64,000 nt of DNA. Source: Agelas oroides. Lineage: Eukaryota; Porifera; Demospongiae; Agelasida; Agelasidae. Every line of letters begins with the position of its first letter. The stretch's first letter is position 1. Location of the stretch: positions 3,928,066 to 3,992,065 of the forward strand of contig OX422195.1 of the NCBI GenBank assembly GCA_949130485.1. Reading direction: 5' to 3'. The notes beneath the pieces are model-generated. The model ran no database searches, was not told the origin of the DNA, and saw nothing but the letters and a program-made list of their open reading frames with translations. A program made the position numbers and the translations under genes. Of this stretch, positions 23,557 to 36,796 are shown in pieces.

Positions 23557-24217
23557 TACGCAGGTCTGAACGTGCGTCAGAGCACCTCCTCGGAGGTAAA
23601 AACGGCTTTATCAGGTCTTTCCCGCACATAAACAGGCTTGCACCAACCTCACAGGGCTTCCACAGTGGTGAAAACTGTTTTTTTCGATTTTCTCTAGCAC
23701 TTAAACAGCACTCAACGTGCTTCAGAGCACCTCCTCGGAGGTGAAGACGGCGTTATCAGGTCTTTTCAGTACATAAACATGCTTGCACCAACAGAACAGT
23801 GCTTTCACGGTGGTGAAAACTGCTTTTTCGATCTTCCCTGGCACTTAAACAGGGCTGAACGTGCTTCACAGTACCTCCTGAGATGTTAAACGGTGTTATC
23901 AGGTCTTTCCCGCATATAAACGGGCTTGAACCAACCTCACAGGGCGTCCACAGTGGTGAACATAGATTTCTCGATCTTCTCTGGCACTTAAACAGGCCTG
24001 AACGGGCTTCACAGTGCCTCCTCGGAGTTGAAAACGGCGTTATCAGGACTTTCCCGCACTAAACAGGCTTGCACCAAAATCACAGTGCTTCCACAGTGGT
24101 GAAAACCGCTTTTTAGATATGCTCAGGCACTTACACAGGCCTCCACGCACTAAACAGGCTTGCACCTACCTCACAGTGTGGTCATAACTGCTTTCTCGAT
24201 CTTCTCTGGCATTTAAA

Positions 24218-24924
24218 GCCGATGATATACGTTTGTACAGGCCTATAAAAACAGAGTCAGACTGCAAAGTCTTTCAACAGGACATCAACAAAATAGTGAA
24301 CTGGATCTCTGCAAACCATCTTACCATTAACGTAGAGAAGACCAAATGCATGACCATCTCTAGACTAAGATCGACCATCCCCCTGCAAGTGGAAGTAAAT
24401 GGACATCAAATTGAAGAAGTTATAACTTTCAAGTACCTGGGTGTCTGGATTTCATCTGAACTAAGCTGGACTAAGAATATTGAAATTACTTGCTCCAAAG
24501 CCAGACGAGTTCTGGGATAAATGTATAGAACGTTTGCACCATATTGCGAACCAGATATCATCATTTCATTATACAAATCCCAAGTCCTCCCCATCCTAGA
24601 TTATGCTTCAGTCGTCTGGGAGCCACACTTGAAGAAAGACAAACTTTTATTAGAAGCTGTCCAGCTTCAGGCCACCAGGATGGCCAGCAGACAATGGAAA
24701 GAAAACGGTGTGTCATTAAATCAAAGATTTGAGCTTCCAACATTAGAAAACAGACGTAAATATTTTAAACTATTACTTACAAGTTTTTAAGTGGTTATAC
24801 TTATTGTCCCACAGGCTATTTTGTACAGCACCCTAACCCAAACCCTAGATTGTTTCATTCTAAATATATTGTTCAACCTTTTGCTAAGACTGAAGATTTT
24901 TATCATTCCTTTTTCATTGACTCT
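24218..24924 (+). pseudogene. LINE reverse transcriptase fragment (CR1/Jockey-like)
   Basis: The frame begins exactly at the catalytic box (ADDIRLYRPI) and continues with NKIVNWISANHLTINVEKTK, FKYLGVWISSELSW and SKARRVLG. A single in-frame TAA follows (24518-24520), then YKSQVLPILDYASVVWEPHL. A frameshift near 24790 leads into QPFAKTEDFYHSFF, the usual end block of these transcriptases. Upstream palm motifs, the endonuclease and any 3' tail are missing: both edges are cut inside coding sequence and abut satellite, with TAAA at each edge. One stop plus one shift make it a pseudogene. Confidence 0.88.
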
Positions 24925-26924
24925 AAACAAGCTTGCACCAACCTCAAAGATCTTCCACAGCGGTGAAAACTGCCTTCTCGATCTTCTCTGGCACTTAAAC
25001 AGGACTCAACGTGCTTCAGAGCACCTCCTCGGATGTGCAAACGGCGTTATCAGGTCTTTCTCGCACATAAACAGGCTTGCACAAACCTCACAGGGCTTCC
25101 GCAGTGGTCAAAACTGCTTTTTCGATCATCCCTTGCACTTAGACAGGCCTGAACGTACTTCACAACACCCTCTTGGTGGTTAAAACGGCTTTATCAGGTC
25201 TTTGCCGCACATAAACAGGCTTGCATCAACCTCACAGTGCTTCCACAGTGGTCAAATCTGCTTTCTCGATCTACTCTGGCACTTGAACAGGCCTCCACAT
25301 GCTTCACAGCACATCCTGGTAGGTTAAAACTGCGTTATCAGGTCTTCTCCGCACATAAACAGGCTTGCACCAACCTCACAGGGCCTCCTCAGTGGTGAAA
25401 ACTGCTTTCTCGATACTCTTTGGCACTTATACAGGCCTCAACGTGCTTTTCAGCACTTCCACGGAGTTTAAAAACGGCGTTATCAAGTCTTTCGCTCACA
25501 TGAACAGGCTTGCACCAACCTCACAGGGCTTCCACAGTGGTGAAAAAACTGCTTTCTGGAACCTCTCTGGCACTTAGACAGGCCACCACGTGCTTCACAG
25601 CACCTCCTCGGATGTTAAAATGGCGTTATCAGGTCTTTCCCACTCATATACAGGCATGCACCAACCTCACACGGCCTCCACAGCGGTGAAACTGCTTTTT
25701 CGATCTTCTCTGGCACTTATACATGCCTGCACGTGCTTCAGAACAACTCTTCGGAGGTTAAAACTACCTTATCAGGTCTTTCCTGCACATAAACAGGCTT
25801 GCACCAACCCCACAGGGCCACTACAGCGATGAAAACTGCTTTTTCGATCTTCTCTGCCCTTAAACAGGCCTACACGTGCTTCACAGCACTTCCTCGGAGG
25901 TTAAAACGGCGTTATCAGGTTTTTCCCCTCTCATATACAGGCATGCACCAACCTCACACGGCTTCCACAGAGGTGAAACTGCTTTCTTGATATTCTCTGG
26001 CACTTATGCAGGCCAGCACGTGCTTCAGAGCACCTCCTCGGAGGTTAAAACTGCCTTATCAAGTCTTTCCTGCACATAAACAGGCTTGCACCAACCTCAC
26101 AGTGCTTCCACAGGGCTGAAACCTGCTTTCTCGATCTTCCCTGAAACTTAAATAGGCCTGAACGTGCTTAACAGCTCCTCCTGAGTGGTTAAAACGGCTT
26201 TATCAGGTCTTTCCAGCACATAAAAAGGCTTGCACCAACCTCACAGGGCTTCCATAGTGGTGAAAACTGCTTTATCGATCTACTCTGGCACTTAAACAGG
26301 ACTCAACATGCTTCAGAGCACCTCCTCGGAGGTGAAAACGGCGTTATCAAGTCTTTCCGGCACATAAACAGTCTTGCACCAACCTCACAGGGCCTCCACA
26401 GCGGTGAAAACTACTTTCTCGATCTTCTCTAGCACTAGCCTCGTTCCCAGGCTCGTGCGTGGGCGGGGAGAAAAGAACCTGGTACACACTGTTTGCGCAT
26501 GCTCAGTTCCACCAGGATTTCTGGGAGTTTGGAAATTCCCGTAAAATCTGCTCCGTTACACTAATCTCCTTAAGGCACGCCGACTTCTTCCGTATAAAAG
26601 ATGCCTGCCACTGACCACGCTCTGTGTACACGATGACGAGGGAGCGACGAAGGTACTCAGCTCTTCGCTTGCGGGAATTGTTCACGCGTTTGTCCATTCC
26701 AGCTAAACGCTGCGGCACGTGACTGATGCAATCTTTCCCTTTGAAGTTTACCGATCGCCTCGAACGAAGCAGTGCAGACCGTTACCGTCAAAGCGATATT
26801 GTTTTTTACTTCAAAACCGCCCGTATGTATCCCACAGAAAGTATAACCAGGCAGTGCATCCTTTCAGAAGGTAAACAAAAATTGACAGTAATTTTAGTGT
26901 AGCGGAGTAGTATGCAGGTTACCA

Positions 26925-26937
26925 AGGTCAAAGGTCA
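26925..26937 (+). promoter_or_regulatory. DR1-type AGGTCA direct repeat
   Basis: AGGTCA A AGGTCA is a perfect half-site repeat with one-base spacing, the preferred site of HNF4/RXR-type nuclear receptors. It lies inside the 26436-27645 element. Function is unproven. Confidence 0.3.
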
Positions 26938-27132
26938 AAGGTATTATCTGACTGGCCCAGAGGGCATGCAGAAAACAACAGCAAATAACAGGAGACACAC
27001 AGATGGCAAAATACACATACACACACTGACGCAGACATGTAGACCATGTTCACGTCAGATAATGTAGTCCTGAAGCTGTCTTGTACAGAGGGAGAAGACT
27101 CTTGAGAGTGCCAGTAACAGAGATATAAGACC

Positions 27133-27507
27133 TCAGACACAATGGCATGATTCATAGGCCATAACCCTGGAACAACTACTACAGTTCCATTGGGCACTCT
27201 TCTGGTCACATGCAGCAGGGATGGGAGTTAACACACGTACACACAAACATGGCGAGCAGACAGACGAGTCTTTGTCAAAGTTCACAAGGTCAGAGAGCAC
27301 TATGTCGATAGTCTCGGCTAATTTCATGTTCAGTATTCCTTGTATGCAGGAGCTGCCACTTCCATTGTCCAAAAGTAAAGGATTATTGCTGAGCATTCTC
27401 AAGCCCCCTGTGCCAGGGACTTCAGGGGAGCAGAATAGGTACCCAACTCCCTTCCCCTCAGTCTTGGTACGGGCACAGAATAAACCCGAGACCTGTTGAG
27501 TGCCCAT
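27133..27507 (-). CDS. Unrecognised 124-codon frame inside the Mutator-like element
   Basis: It opens at an ATG (27507) and contains GVGYLFCSPEVPGTGG, LLLDNGSGSSCIQGILNMK and TIDIVLSDLVNFDKD, then a Cys-rich end. The first 80 residues look protein-like rather than repeat-derived. The DNGSG segment followed by alternating hydrophobic residues vaguely recalls an OB-fold, but I cannot name a family. It may be a host gene piece carried by the element, or chance. The second half (VCSPCLCVRVLTPIPAAC) could be intron. Confidence 0.25.
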   Translation of the reverse strand: MGTQQVSGLFCARTKTEGKGVGYLFCSPEVPGTGGLRMLSNNPLLLDNGSGSSCIQGILNMKLAETIDIVLSDLVNFDKDSSVCSPCLCVRVLTPIPAACDQKSAQWNCSSCSRVMAYESCHCV

Positions 27508-30500
27508 GTCGGAGTCCCTTACTGCTCTTCAGAGCTCTCACTTCATCGTTCAAAATTTCAAGGGAATTTGGCGCATGCGCGAACAGTGTGTACCAGGCAC
27601 TCTTTTCTCCTCCCCCGCACAAGAGCCTGCATGGAAACGAGGATACTCTAGCACTTGAACAGCTCCCCACATGCTTCACAGCACCTCCTCGGAGGTTAAA
27701 ACGGCGTTATCAGTTCTTTCCCGCACATAAACAGGCTTGCGCCAACCTCACAGGGCCTCAACACAGCGGTGAAAACTGCTTTCTCGATATGCTCTTGCAC
27801 TTACACAGGCCTCAACGTGCTTCACAGCAGGTCCTCGGAGGCTAAAACTGCTTTATCAGGTCTTTCCCGCACATAAACAGGCTTGCACCAACCTCACAGG
27901 GCTTCCACAGTGGTGAAAACTGCTTTCTAAAACTTCTCTGGCACTTAAACAGGCCTCCACGTGTTTCACAGCACCTTGTAGGTTAAAATGGCGTTATCAG
28001 GTCTTTCCCGCTCAGAAACAGGTATGCACCAACAACACACGACCTCCACAGCGGTGAAACTGCTTTCTTGATCTTCTCTGGCACTTATACAGGCATGCAC
28101 GTGCCTCCTCCAAGGTAAAAACGGCGTTATCAGGCCTTTCTCTCTCATAAACATACTTGCACAAACCTCACAGTGCTTCCAAAGTGGTCAAAACTGCTAT
28201 CTCAATTTTCTCTGGCGCTTAAACAGGCCTCAACGTGCTTCACAGTACCTGCTCAGAGGTTAAAACCGGGTTATCATGTCTTTCCCGCACATAAACAGGC
28301 TTGCACCAACCTCACAGGGCTTCCACGGTGGTGAAAACTGCTTTCGCAATCTTCTCTGGCACTTAAACAGGTCTGAACGTGCTTCACAGTACCTCCTGGG
28401 TGGTTAAAACGGCTTTATCAGGTCTTTCCCGCACATAAACGTGCTTGCACCAACCTCACAGGAATTCCACAGTGATGAAAACTGCTTTCTCGCTCTTCTT
28501 TGGCACTTAAACAGGACTCAACGTGGACTCAACGTGGTTCAGAGCACCTCCGGGGAGGTGAAAACGGCGTTGTTAGGTCTTTCCCACACATAAAGAGGCT
28601 TGCACCAACCTCACAGAGCCTCCACACAGCGACGAAAATTGCTTTCTCGATATGCCCTGGCACTTACACAGGCCTCAACGTGCTTCACAGCACGTTCTCG
28701 GAGGATAAAACGGCGTTATCAGGTCTTTCCCGCACATAAACAGGCTTGCACCAAACTCACAGGGGCTCCACAGTGGTGAAAACAGATTTCTCGATCTTCT
28801 CTGGCACTTAAACAGGCCTGAACGTGCTTCACAGTACCTCCTGGGTAGGTAAAACGGCTTTATCAGGTCTTTCCTGCACATAAACGGGCTTGCAGCAACA
28901 CCACAGGGCCACCACAGGGTTCAAAACTGCTTTCTCGAACTTCTCTGCACTTAAACAGGCCTCTATATGATTCACAGCACCCCCTCGGAGGTTAAAACGG
29001 CGTTATCAGGTCTTTCCCGCACATAAGCAGGCTTGCACAAACCTCACAGGGCCTCCACTGTGGTGAAAACAGCTTTCTCGAACATCCCTAGCACTTAAAC
29101 AGGTCCACGTGCTTCACAGCACCTCCTCAGAGGTTAAAACGGCATTATCAGGTCTTTCCCGCACATAAGCAGGCTTGCACCAACCCCACAGGGCCTCCAC
29201 AGCGTTCAAAACTGCTTTCTCGAACTTCTCTGCACTTAAACAGGCCTCCACATGATTCACAGCACCCCCTCGGAGGTTAAAGCGGCGTAATCACGTTTTT
29301 ACTGCGCATAAACAGGCTTGCACCAACCTCACAGGGTCTCCACAGCGGTGAAAACTTCTTTCTCGAACATCCCTAGCACTTAAACAGGCCTCCACGTGCT
29401 TCACAGCACCCCCTCGGAGGTTAAAACTGCGTAATCAGGTCTTTCCCGCACATAAACAGGCTTGCACCAACCTCACAGGGCCTCCACAGTGGTGAAAACT
29501 GCTTTCTCGATCGTCTCTGGCACTTACACAGGCCTCCACATGCTTCACAGCACCTCCTCGGAGGTTTAAACGGCATAATCAGGTTTTTACTGCGCATAAA
29601 CAGGCTTGCACCAACCTCACTGGGTCTCAACAGCGGTGAAAACTGCTTTGTCGTTCTTCTCTGGCAATTAAACAGGCCTGAACGAGCTTCACAGTACCTC
29701 CTCGGATGTTAAAACGGCGTAATCAGGTTTTTATTGTGCATGAACAGGCTTGCACCAACCTCACTGGGTCTCAACAGCGGTGAAAACAGCTTTCTCGATC
29801 TTCTCTGGTACTTAAACAGACCTACACGTGCTTCACAGTACCCCATCGGAGGTTCAAACTGGTTTATCAGGTCTTTCCCGCACATAAACAGTCTTGCACC
29901 AACATCACAGTGCTTCCAAAGTAGTCAAAACTGTTTTTCTCAATCTTCTCTGGCACTTAAACAGGCTTCCACGAGCTTCACAGTACCTGCTCGGAGGTTA
30001 AAACGGCCTTATCATGTCTTTCCCGCCCATGAACAGGCTTGCACCAACCTCACAGGGCCACCACAGTGGTGAAACTGCTTTCTCGATTGTCTCTTGCACT
30101 TAAACAGGCTTCCACATGCTTCACAGCACCTCGTCGGAGGTTAAAACTGTGTTATCAGGTTCTTCCCGCACATAAACAGGCTTGAACCAACCTCACAGGA
30201 CCTCCAAAGTGGTGAAAACTGCTTTCTCGATCTTCTCTCGCACTTCAACAGGCCTCTACATGCTTCACAGCACCTCCTTGGAGGTTAAAACGGCTTTCCC
30301 AGGTCTTTCCCGCACATAAACGGGTTCGCACGAGCTTAACAGACCCTCTACAGTGATGGAAACCGCTTTCTCGATCTTCCGTGGGACATAAACAGGCCTG
30401 CATGAGTTTCACAGAACCTCCTCGGAGGTTAAAACGGTGTTATCAGGTCCTCACCGCTCATAAGCAGGCTTGTACCAACACAAGAGGGCCTCGACAGCGG

Positions 30501-31139
30501 TGAAAACATCTTTTTCGATATGCTCTGGCACTTACACAGGCCTCCACGTGCTTCACAGCACCTCCTCAAAGGTTAAAACGGCGTTATCAGGTCTTTCCCG
30601 CACATAAACAGGCTTGCACCAACTTCATAGTGCCTCCACAATGGTGAAAACTGCTATCTCGATCTTCTCTGGCACTTAAACAGGACCCAACGTGCTTCAG
30701 AACACCTCCTCGGAGGTGAAAACGGCGTTATCAGGTCTTTCCTGCACATAAATGGGCTTGCACCAACTTCACAGTGCTTCCACAGGGCTGAAACCTGCTT
30801 TCTCGATCTTCCCTGGAACTTAAATAGGCCTGAACGTGCTTCACAGTTCCTCCTGGGTGGTTAAAACGGCTTTATCAGATCTTTCCCGCACATAAACAGA
30901 CTTGCACCAACCTCACAGGGTTTCCACACTGGTTAATACTGCTTTATCGATCTACTCTGGCACTTAAACAGGCTTCAACGTGCTTCACAGTTCCTCCTGG
31001 GTGGTTAAAAAGGGTTTATCAGGTCTTTCCCGCACATAAACAGACTTGCACCAACCTCACAGGGCTTCTACACTGGTCAATACTGCTTTATCGATCTTCT
31101 GTGGCACTTAAACAGGACCCAACGTGCTTCAGAGCACCT

Positions 31140-32440
31140 CCTCGGAGGTGAAAACGGCGTTATCAGCTCTTTGCCGCACATAAATAGGCTTGCACCAACT
31201 TCACAGTGCTTCCACAGGGGTGAAAACTGCTTTCTCGATCTTCTCTAGCACTTAAACAGGCCTCCAAATGCTTCACAGCACCTCCTTGGAGGTTAAAACG
31301 GCGTTATAAAGTCTTTCCAGCACATAATGAGTTTCGCACCAACCTCACAGGGAGGCCACAGGGGTTTAAACCGCTTTCTCTATCTTCTCTAGCACTTAAA
31401 CCGGCGTCCACATGCTTCACAGCACCTCCTCGAAGGTTAAAACGGCGTTATCAGGTCTTTCCCGCACATAAACAGATTTGCACCAACCTCACAGGGCCTC
31501 CACAGTGGTGAAAACTGCTTTCTCGATCTTCTCTCGCACTTAAGCAGGCCTCTACATGCTCCACAGCACCTCCTTGGAGGTTAAAACGGCTTTCCCAGGT
31601 CTTTCCCTCACATAAACGGGTTTGCACGAGCTTCATAGACCCTCCTCACTGATGAAAACTGCTTTCTCGATCTTCCCTGGCACATAAACTGGCCTTCACG
31701 TGTTTCACAGCACCTCCTCGAAGGTTAAAACGGCGTTATCAGGTCTTTCCCACACATAAACAGGCTTGCAACAACCTCACAGGGCCTCCACAGTGGTGAA
31801 AACTGCTTTCTCGATCTTCTCTCGCACTTAACCAGGCCTCTATATGCTTCACAGCACCTCCTTGGAGGTTAAAACGGCTTTGCCACGTCTTTCCAGCACA
31901 TAAACGGGTTTGCACGGGCCTCACAGCCCCTCCAAGGTGATGAAAACTGCTTTCTCGATCTTCTCTGGCACTTAAACAGGCCTGCACGAGTTTCACAGAA
32001 CCTCCTCGGAGGTAAAAACGGTGTTATCAGGTCTTTACCGCACATAAACAGGCTTGGACCAATCTCACAGGGCCTCCACGGCGCCAAAACCAGCTTTCTC
32101 GATCTTCTCTGATACTTACACAGGCCTCCACGTGCTTTATAGCACCTCCTTGGAGGTTAAAACTGCTTTGCCAGGTCTTTCCAGCACATAAACGGGTTTG
32201 CACGAGCCTCACAGACCCTCCACAGTGATGAAAACTGCTTTCTCGATCTTCCCTGGCACTTAAGCAGGCCTGCACGTGTTTCACAGAACCTCCTCGGAGG
32301 TAAAACAGTGTTATCAGGTTTTTACCGCAAATAAACAGCCTTGTACCAATCTCACAGGGCCTCCACAGCGGTGAAACCAGCTTTCTCGATCTTCTCTGCT
32401 ACTTAAACAGTCCTCCACGTGCTTCACAGTTCCTCCTCGG
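31140..32440. repeat. Segment A, inverted copy at about 57920-59220
   Basis: Several positions pair with a constant coordinate sum of about 90367 (for example 31451 with 58916, 32284 with 58083), including diagnostic variants such as the loss of the TGATAA stop in units reading GACCTGGCAAAG. The copies differ by scattered substitutions and a few small indels. Confidence 0.8.
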
Positions 32441-33625
32441 AGGTTAAAACGGCGTTATCAGGTCTATCCCACTCATAAACAGGCTTGCACCAACCTCACA
32501 GTGCCACCACGGTGGTGAAAACTGCTTTATCGATCTTCTCTGGCACTTAAAAAGGCCTCCACATGCTTCACAGCACCTCCTTGGAGGTTAAAACGGCTTT
32601 GCCAGGTCTTTCCCACACATAAACGGGTTAGCACGAGCCTCACAGACCCTCCACAGTGATGAAGACTGTTTTCTTGATCTTCTGTAGCACTTAAACAGGC
32701 CTCACACAAGCTTCACAGCATCACCTCGGAGGTTAAAACGGCATTATCACGTTCTTCCCGCACATAAACAGGCTTGCACCAACCTCACAGCGCCTCCACA
32801 GTGATGAAAACCGCTTTATCGATCTTCTCTGGTACTTAAACAGGACTCCACGTGCTTCACAGCACCTCATAGAAGGTTAAACTTGCTTTATCAAGTCTTT
32901 GCCGCACATAAACAGGCTTGCACCAGCCTCACAGTGCCTCCACAGTGGTGAAAACTGCTTTCTCGATCGTCCCTGGCACATAAACAGGCCTCCACGAGCT
33001 TCACAGCACCTCCTCGGAGGTTAAAGCGGCGTTATCAGGTGTTTCCCGCACATAAACAGGCATGCACCAACCTCACAGTGGTCAAAACTGCTTTCTCGAT
33101 CTTCTCTGGCATTTAAACACGACAGCACGTGCTTCTAAGCACCTCCTCAGACCTTAAATCGGCGATATCAGTTCTTTCCCACTCATAAAAAGGCTTGCAC
33201 CAACCTTACAGGGCCTCCACAACGATGAAAACTGCCTTCGATATGCTCTCGCACTTAAACAGTCCTCCACGTGCTTCACAGTACCTCCTCGGAGGTTAAA
33301 AAGGTGTTATCAGGTCTTTCTCGCATATAAACTGGCTTGAACCAACATCACATTGCTTCCACAGTGGTCAAAACTGCTTTTTCGATCTTCTCTGGCCCTT
33401 AAAAAAGGCCTGAACGTGCTTCACAGTTCCTCCTGGGTGGTTAAGACGGTGTTATCAGGTCTTTACCGCACATAAACAGGCTTGTACCAATTTCACAGGG
33501 CCTGTTCAGCGGCGAAACCAGCTTGCTCGATCTTCTCTGGTACTTAAACAGGCCTGCACGTGTTTCACAGACCCTCCTCGGAGATTAAAACGGTGTTATC
33601 AGGTCTTTACCGCAAATAAACAGGC
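32432..33625. repeat. Segment D, direct copy at about 43188-44385
   Basis: Offset about 10756-10760 bp. Shared rare variants include GGTCTATCCCACTCATAAAC, AAAAAGGCCTCCACATGC, CACACAAGCTTCACAGCATC and GCATTTAAACACGACAGCAC. Only scattered differences are seen by eye over about 1.2 kb, so the copy is young compared with neighbouring units. Confidence 0.85.
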
Positions 33626-35480
33626 TTGTACCAACCTCACAGCGCCTAGACAGCGGTTAAAACTGCTTTATCGACATTCTCTGGTACTTAAACAGCCCTC
33701 CACGTGCTTCCAAGCGTCTCACAGGAGGATAAACTTGCTTTGACAGGTCTTTCCGGCACATAAACAGGCTTCCACCAACCTCACAGGGACACCACAGTGG
33801 TGAAAACTGCTTTCTCGATCTTCTCTGGCATTTAAACAGGCCTCCACGTGCTTCGCAGCATCTCCTCGGAGGTTAAAACCGCGATATCAGGTCTTTCCCG
33901 CACATATACAGGCTTGCACAAACCTCAAAGTGCTTCCAAAGAGGTCAAACCTGCTTTCTAGAACTTCTCGGGCACTTAAACAGGCCTCAACGTGCTTCAC
34001 AGCACCTGCTCGGAGGTAAAAACGGCGTTATCAGGTCTTTCCCGTACATAAACAGGCTTCCACCAACCTCACAGTGCTTCCACAGTTGTCAAAACTGCTT
34101 TCTCGATCTTCTCTGGCACTTAAACAGGCCTCCACGTGCTTCGCAGCATCTCATCGGAGGTTAAAACGGCGCTATCAGGTCTTTCCCGGACATTAACAGG
34201 GTTGCACCAACCTCACAGGGCCTCCACAGTTGTCAAAACTGCTTTCTCGCTCTTCTCTGGCACTTAAATTGGCCTCGTACGTGCTGACTAGTACCTGCTC
34301 GGAGGTTAAAACGGCGTTTTCAAGTCTTTCCAGCACATAAACAGGTTTGCACCATCCTTACAGCGCCTCCACAATGGTGAATACTGATTTCTCGATCGTC
34401 TCTCGCGCTTAAACATGCTTGCACATGCTTCACAGCACCTCCTCGGAGGTTTAAACGGCGTTATCAGGCCTTTCCCGCACATAAACAGTCTAGTACCAAC
34501 CTCACAGGGCCTCCACAGTGGTGAATACTGCTTTCTCGATCTTCCCTACCACTTAAACAGGACTGCACATGAATCACAGCACCTCCTCGGTATTAAAACG
34601 GTGTTATCAGGCATTTCCCACATATAAACAGGCTTGCACCAACCTCACAGGGCGACATCAGTGGTGAAAACTGCTTTCTGGATCTTCTCTGGCACTTAAA
34701 CATGCCTCCACATGCTTCACAGCACCTCCTCGGAGGTTAAAACGACGTTATCAGGTCTTTCCCGCGCATAAACAGGCTTGCATCAACCTCACAGTGCTTC
34801 CAAAGTGGTCAAAACTGCTTTCTCGATCTTCTATGGCACTTAAACAGGCCTCCACGTACTTCACAGCACCTCCTCGGAGGGGAAAACGGCGTTATTAGGT
34901 TTTTACTGCGCATAAACAGGCTTGCGCGAACCTAAAAGGGGCTCGACATTGGTGAAAACAGCTTTCTCAAACTTCCCTAGCACTTGAACAGGCCACCACG
35001 TGTTTCACAGCACCTCCTCGGAGGTTAAAACGGCGTTATCAGGCCTTTCTCGCGCATAAACAGTCTAGCACCAACCTCACAGGGCCTCCACAGTAGTGAA
35101 TACTGCTTTCTCGATCTTCCCTGGCACTTAAACAGGCCTGCACATGATTCACAGCACCTCTTCGGAGGTTAAAACGGTGTTATCAGGTATTTCCCACATA
35201 TGAACAGGCTTGCACCAACATCACAGGGCGTCAACAGTGGTGAAAACTGCTTTCTGGATCTTCTCTGGCACTTAAACAGACCAGAACGAGCTTCACAGTA
35301 CCACCTCGAAGGTGAAAATGGCGTTACAAGGTCTTTCCCGCACATAAACAGGCTTGCACCAACCTCAGAGGTCCTCCACCATGGTGAAAACTGCTTTCTC
35401 GATCTTCTCTGGCACTTTAGCATGCCTCCACATGCTTCACAGCACCTCCACTGAGATCAAAACGGCGTTATCTGGTGTTT
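33620..35480. repeat. Segment B, inverted copy at about 60251-62110
   Basis: Coordinate sum about 95731 (34415 with 61316, 35454 with 60277). Shared rare variants include CACCTCCACTGAGATCAAAA, the CTAGTACCTGCTCGG variant, and CCTAGACAGCGGTTAAAACT at the far end. Confidence 0.85.
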
Positions 35481-35520
35481 CCCGCACATAAACAGGCTTG
35501 CACCAACCTCACAGGCCTTC

Positions 35521-36440
35521 CAGAGTGCTGAAAACTGCCTTTTCGATATGCTCTGGCACTTACACAGGCCTAAACGAGCTTCACAGCACCTCCTCGGAGG
35601 TTAAAACTGCGTTATCAGGTCTTTTCCGCACATAAACAGGCTTGCACCAACCTCACAGTGCTTCCAAAGTGGGCAAAACTGCTTTCTGGATCTTCTAATG
35701 CACTTAAACAGGCCTCCACGTACTTCACAGCACTTCCTCGGAGGTTAAAACGGCGTTATTAGGTCTTTCCCACACATAAACAGGCTTGCACCAACCTCAG
35801 AGGTCCTCCACCGCGGTGAAAACTGCTTTCTCGATCTTCTCTGGCACTTAAGCAGGCCTCCACATGCTTCACAGCACCCCCACGGAGGTTAAAACGGCGT
35901 TATCAGGTCTTTCCCGCACATAAACAGGCTTGCACCAACCTCACAGGGCTTCCAGAGTGCTGAAAACTGCCTTTTCGATATGCTCTGGCACTTACACAGG
36001 CCTAAACGAGCTTCACAGCACCTCCTCGGAGGTTAAAACTGCGTTATCAGGTCTTTTCCGCACATAAACAGGCTTGCACCAACCTCACAGTGCTTCCAAA
36101 GTGGGCAAAACTGCTTTCTGGATCTTCTAATGCACTTAAACAGGCCTCCACGTACTTCACAGCACTTCCTCGGAGGTTAAAACGGCGTTATTAGGTCTTT
36201 CCCACACATAAACAGGCTTGCACCAACCTCAGAGGTCCTCCACCGCGGTGAAAACTGCTTTCTCGATTTTCTCTGGCACTTAAGCAGGCCTCCACATGCT
36301 TCACAGCACCTCCACGGAGGTTAAAACGGCGTTATCAGGTCTTTCCCGCACATAAACAGGCTTGCACCAACCTCACAGGCCTTCCAGAGTGCTGAAAACT
36401 GCCTTTTCGATATGCTCTGGCACTTACACAGGGCTAAACG
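35521..36440 (-). repeat. 432-bp higher-order repeat, about 2.1 copies
   Basis: CAGAGTGCTGAAAACTGCCT occurs at 35521, 35953 and 36385, exactly 432 bp (three 144-bp units) apart. The intervening copies are almost identical, with a handful of changes, so the tandem duplication is recent. Confidence 0.9.
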
Positions 36441-36796
36441 AGCTTCACAGCACCTCATCGGAGGTTAAAACTGCTTTATCAGGTCTTTCCCGCACATAAA
36501 CAGGCATGCACCAACCTGATAGGGCGTCCACAGTGGTGAAAACAGCTTTGTAGATCTTCACTGGCAAGTAAACAGGCCTTAACGAGCTTCACAGCACCTG
36601 CTCGGAGGTGAAAACTGCGTTATCAGCTCTGTTCCGCACATAAACAGTCTTGCACCAACCTCACAGTGCTTCCCAAGTGGTCAAAACTGCTTTCTAGATC
36701 TCTGGCACTTAAACAGGCCTCTCACGTGCTTCACAGTACCTGCTCGGAGGTTAAAACGGCGCTATTAGGTCTTTCCCCGACATAAACAGGCTTGCA

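Larger units (their letters stand above)
26436..27645. mobile_element. 1210-bp Mutator-like element with internal unique sequence
   Basis: Inverted ends TAGCCTCGTTCCCAGGCTCG and, reversed, TATCCTCGTTTCCATGCAGG. They remain alignable for about 70 bp, with small gaps, to a shared CCTGGTACACACTGTT and GCGCATGC. The 9-bp duplication CTCTAGCAC is perfect (26427-26435 and 27646-27654). The ends belong to the family at 4087, but the interior is longer and different. No transposase motif is seen. The interior holds a 124-codon minus-strand frame and a nuclear-receptor-like DR1 motif. Confidence 0.85.
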
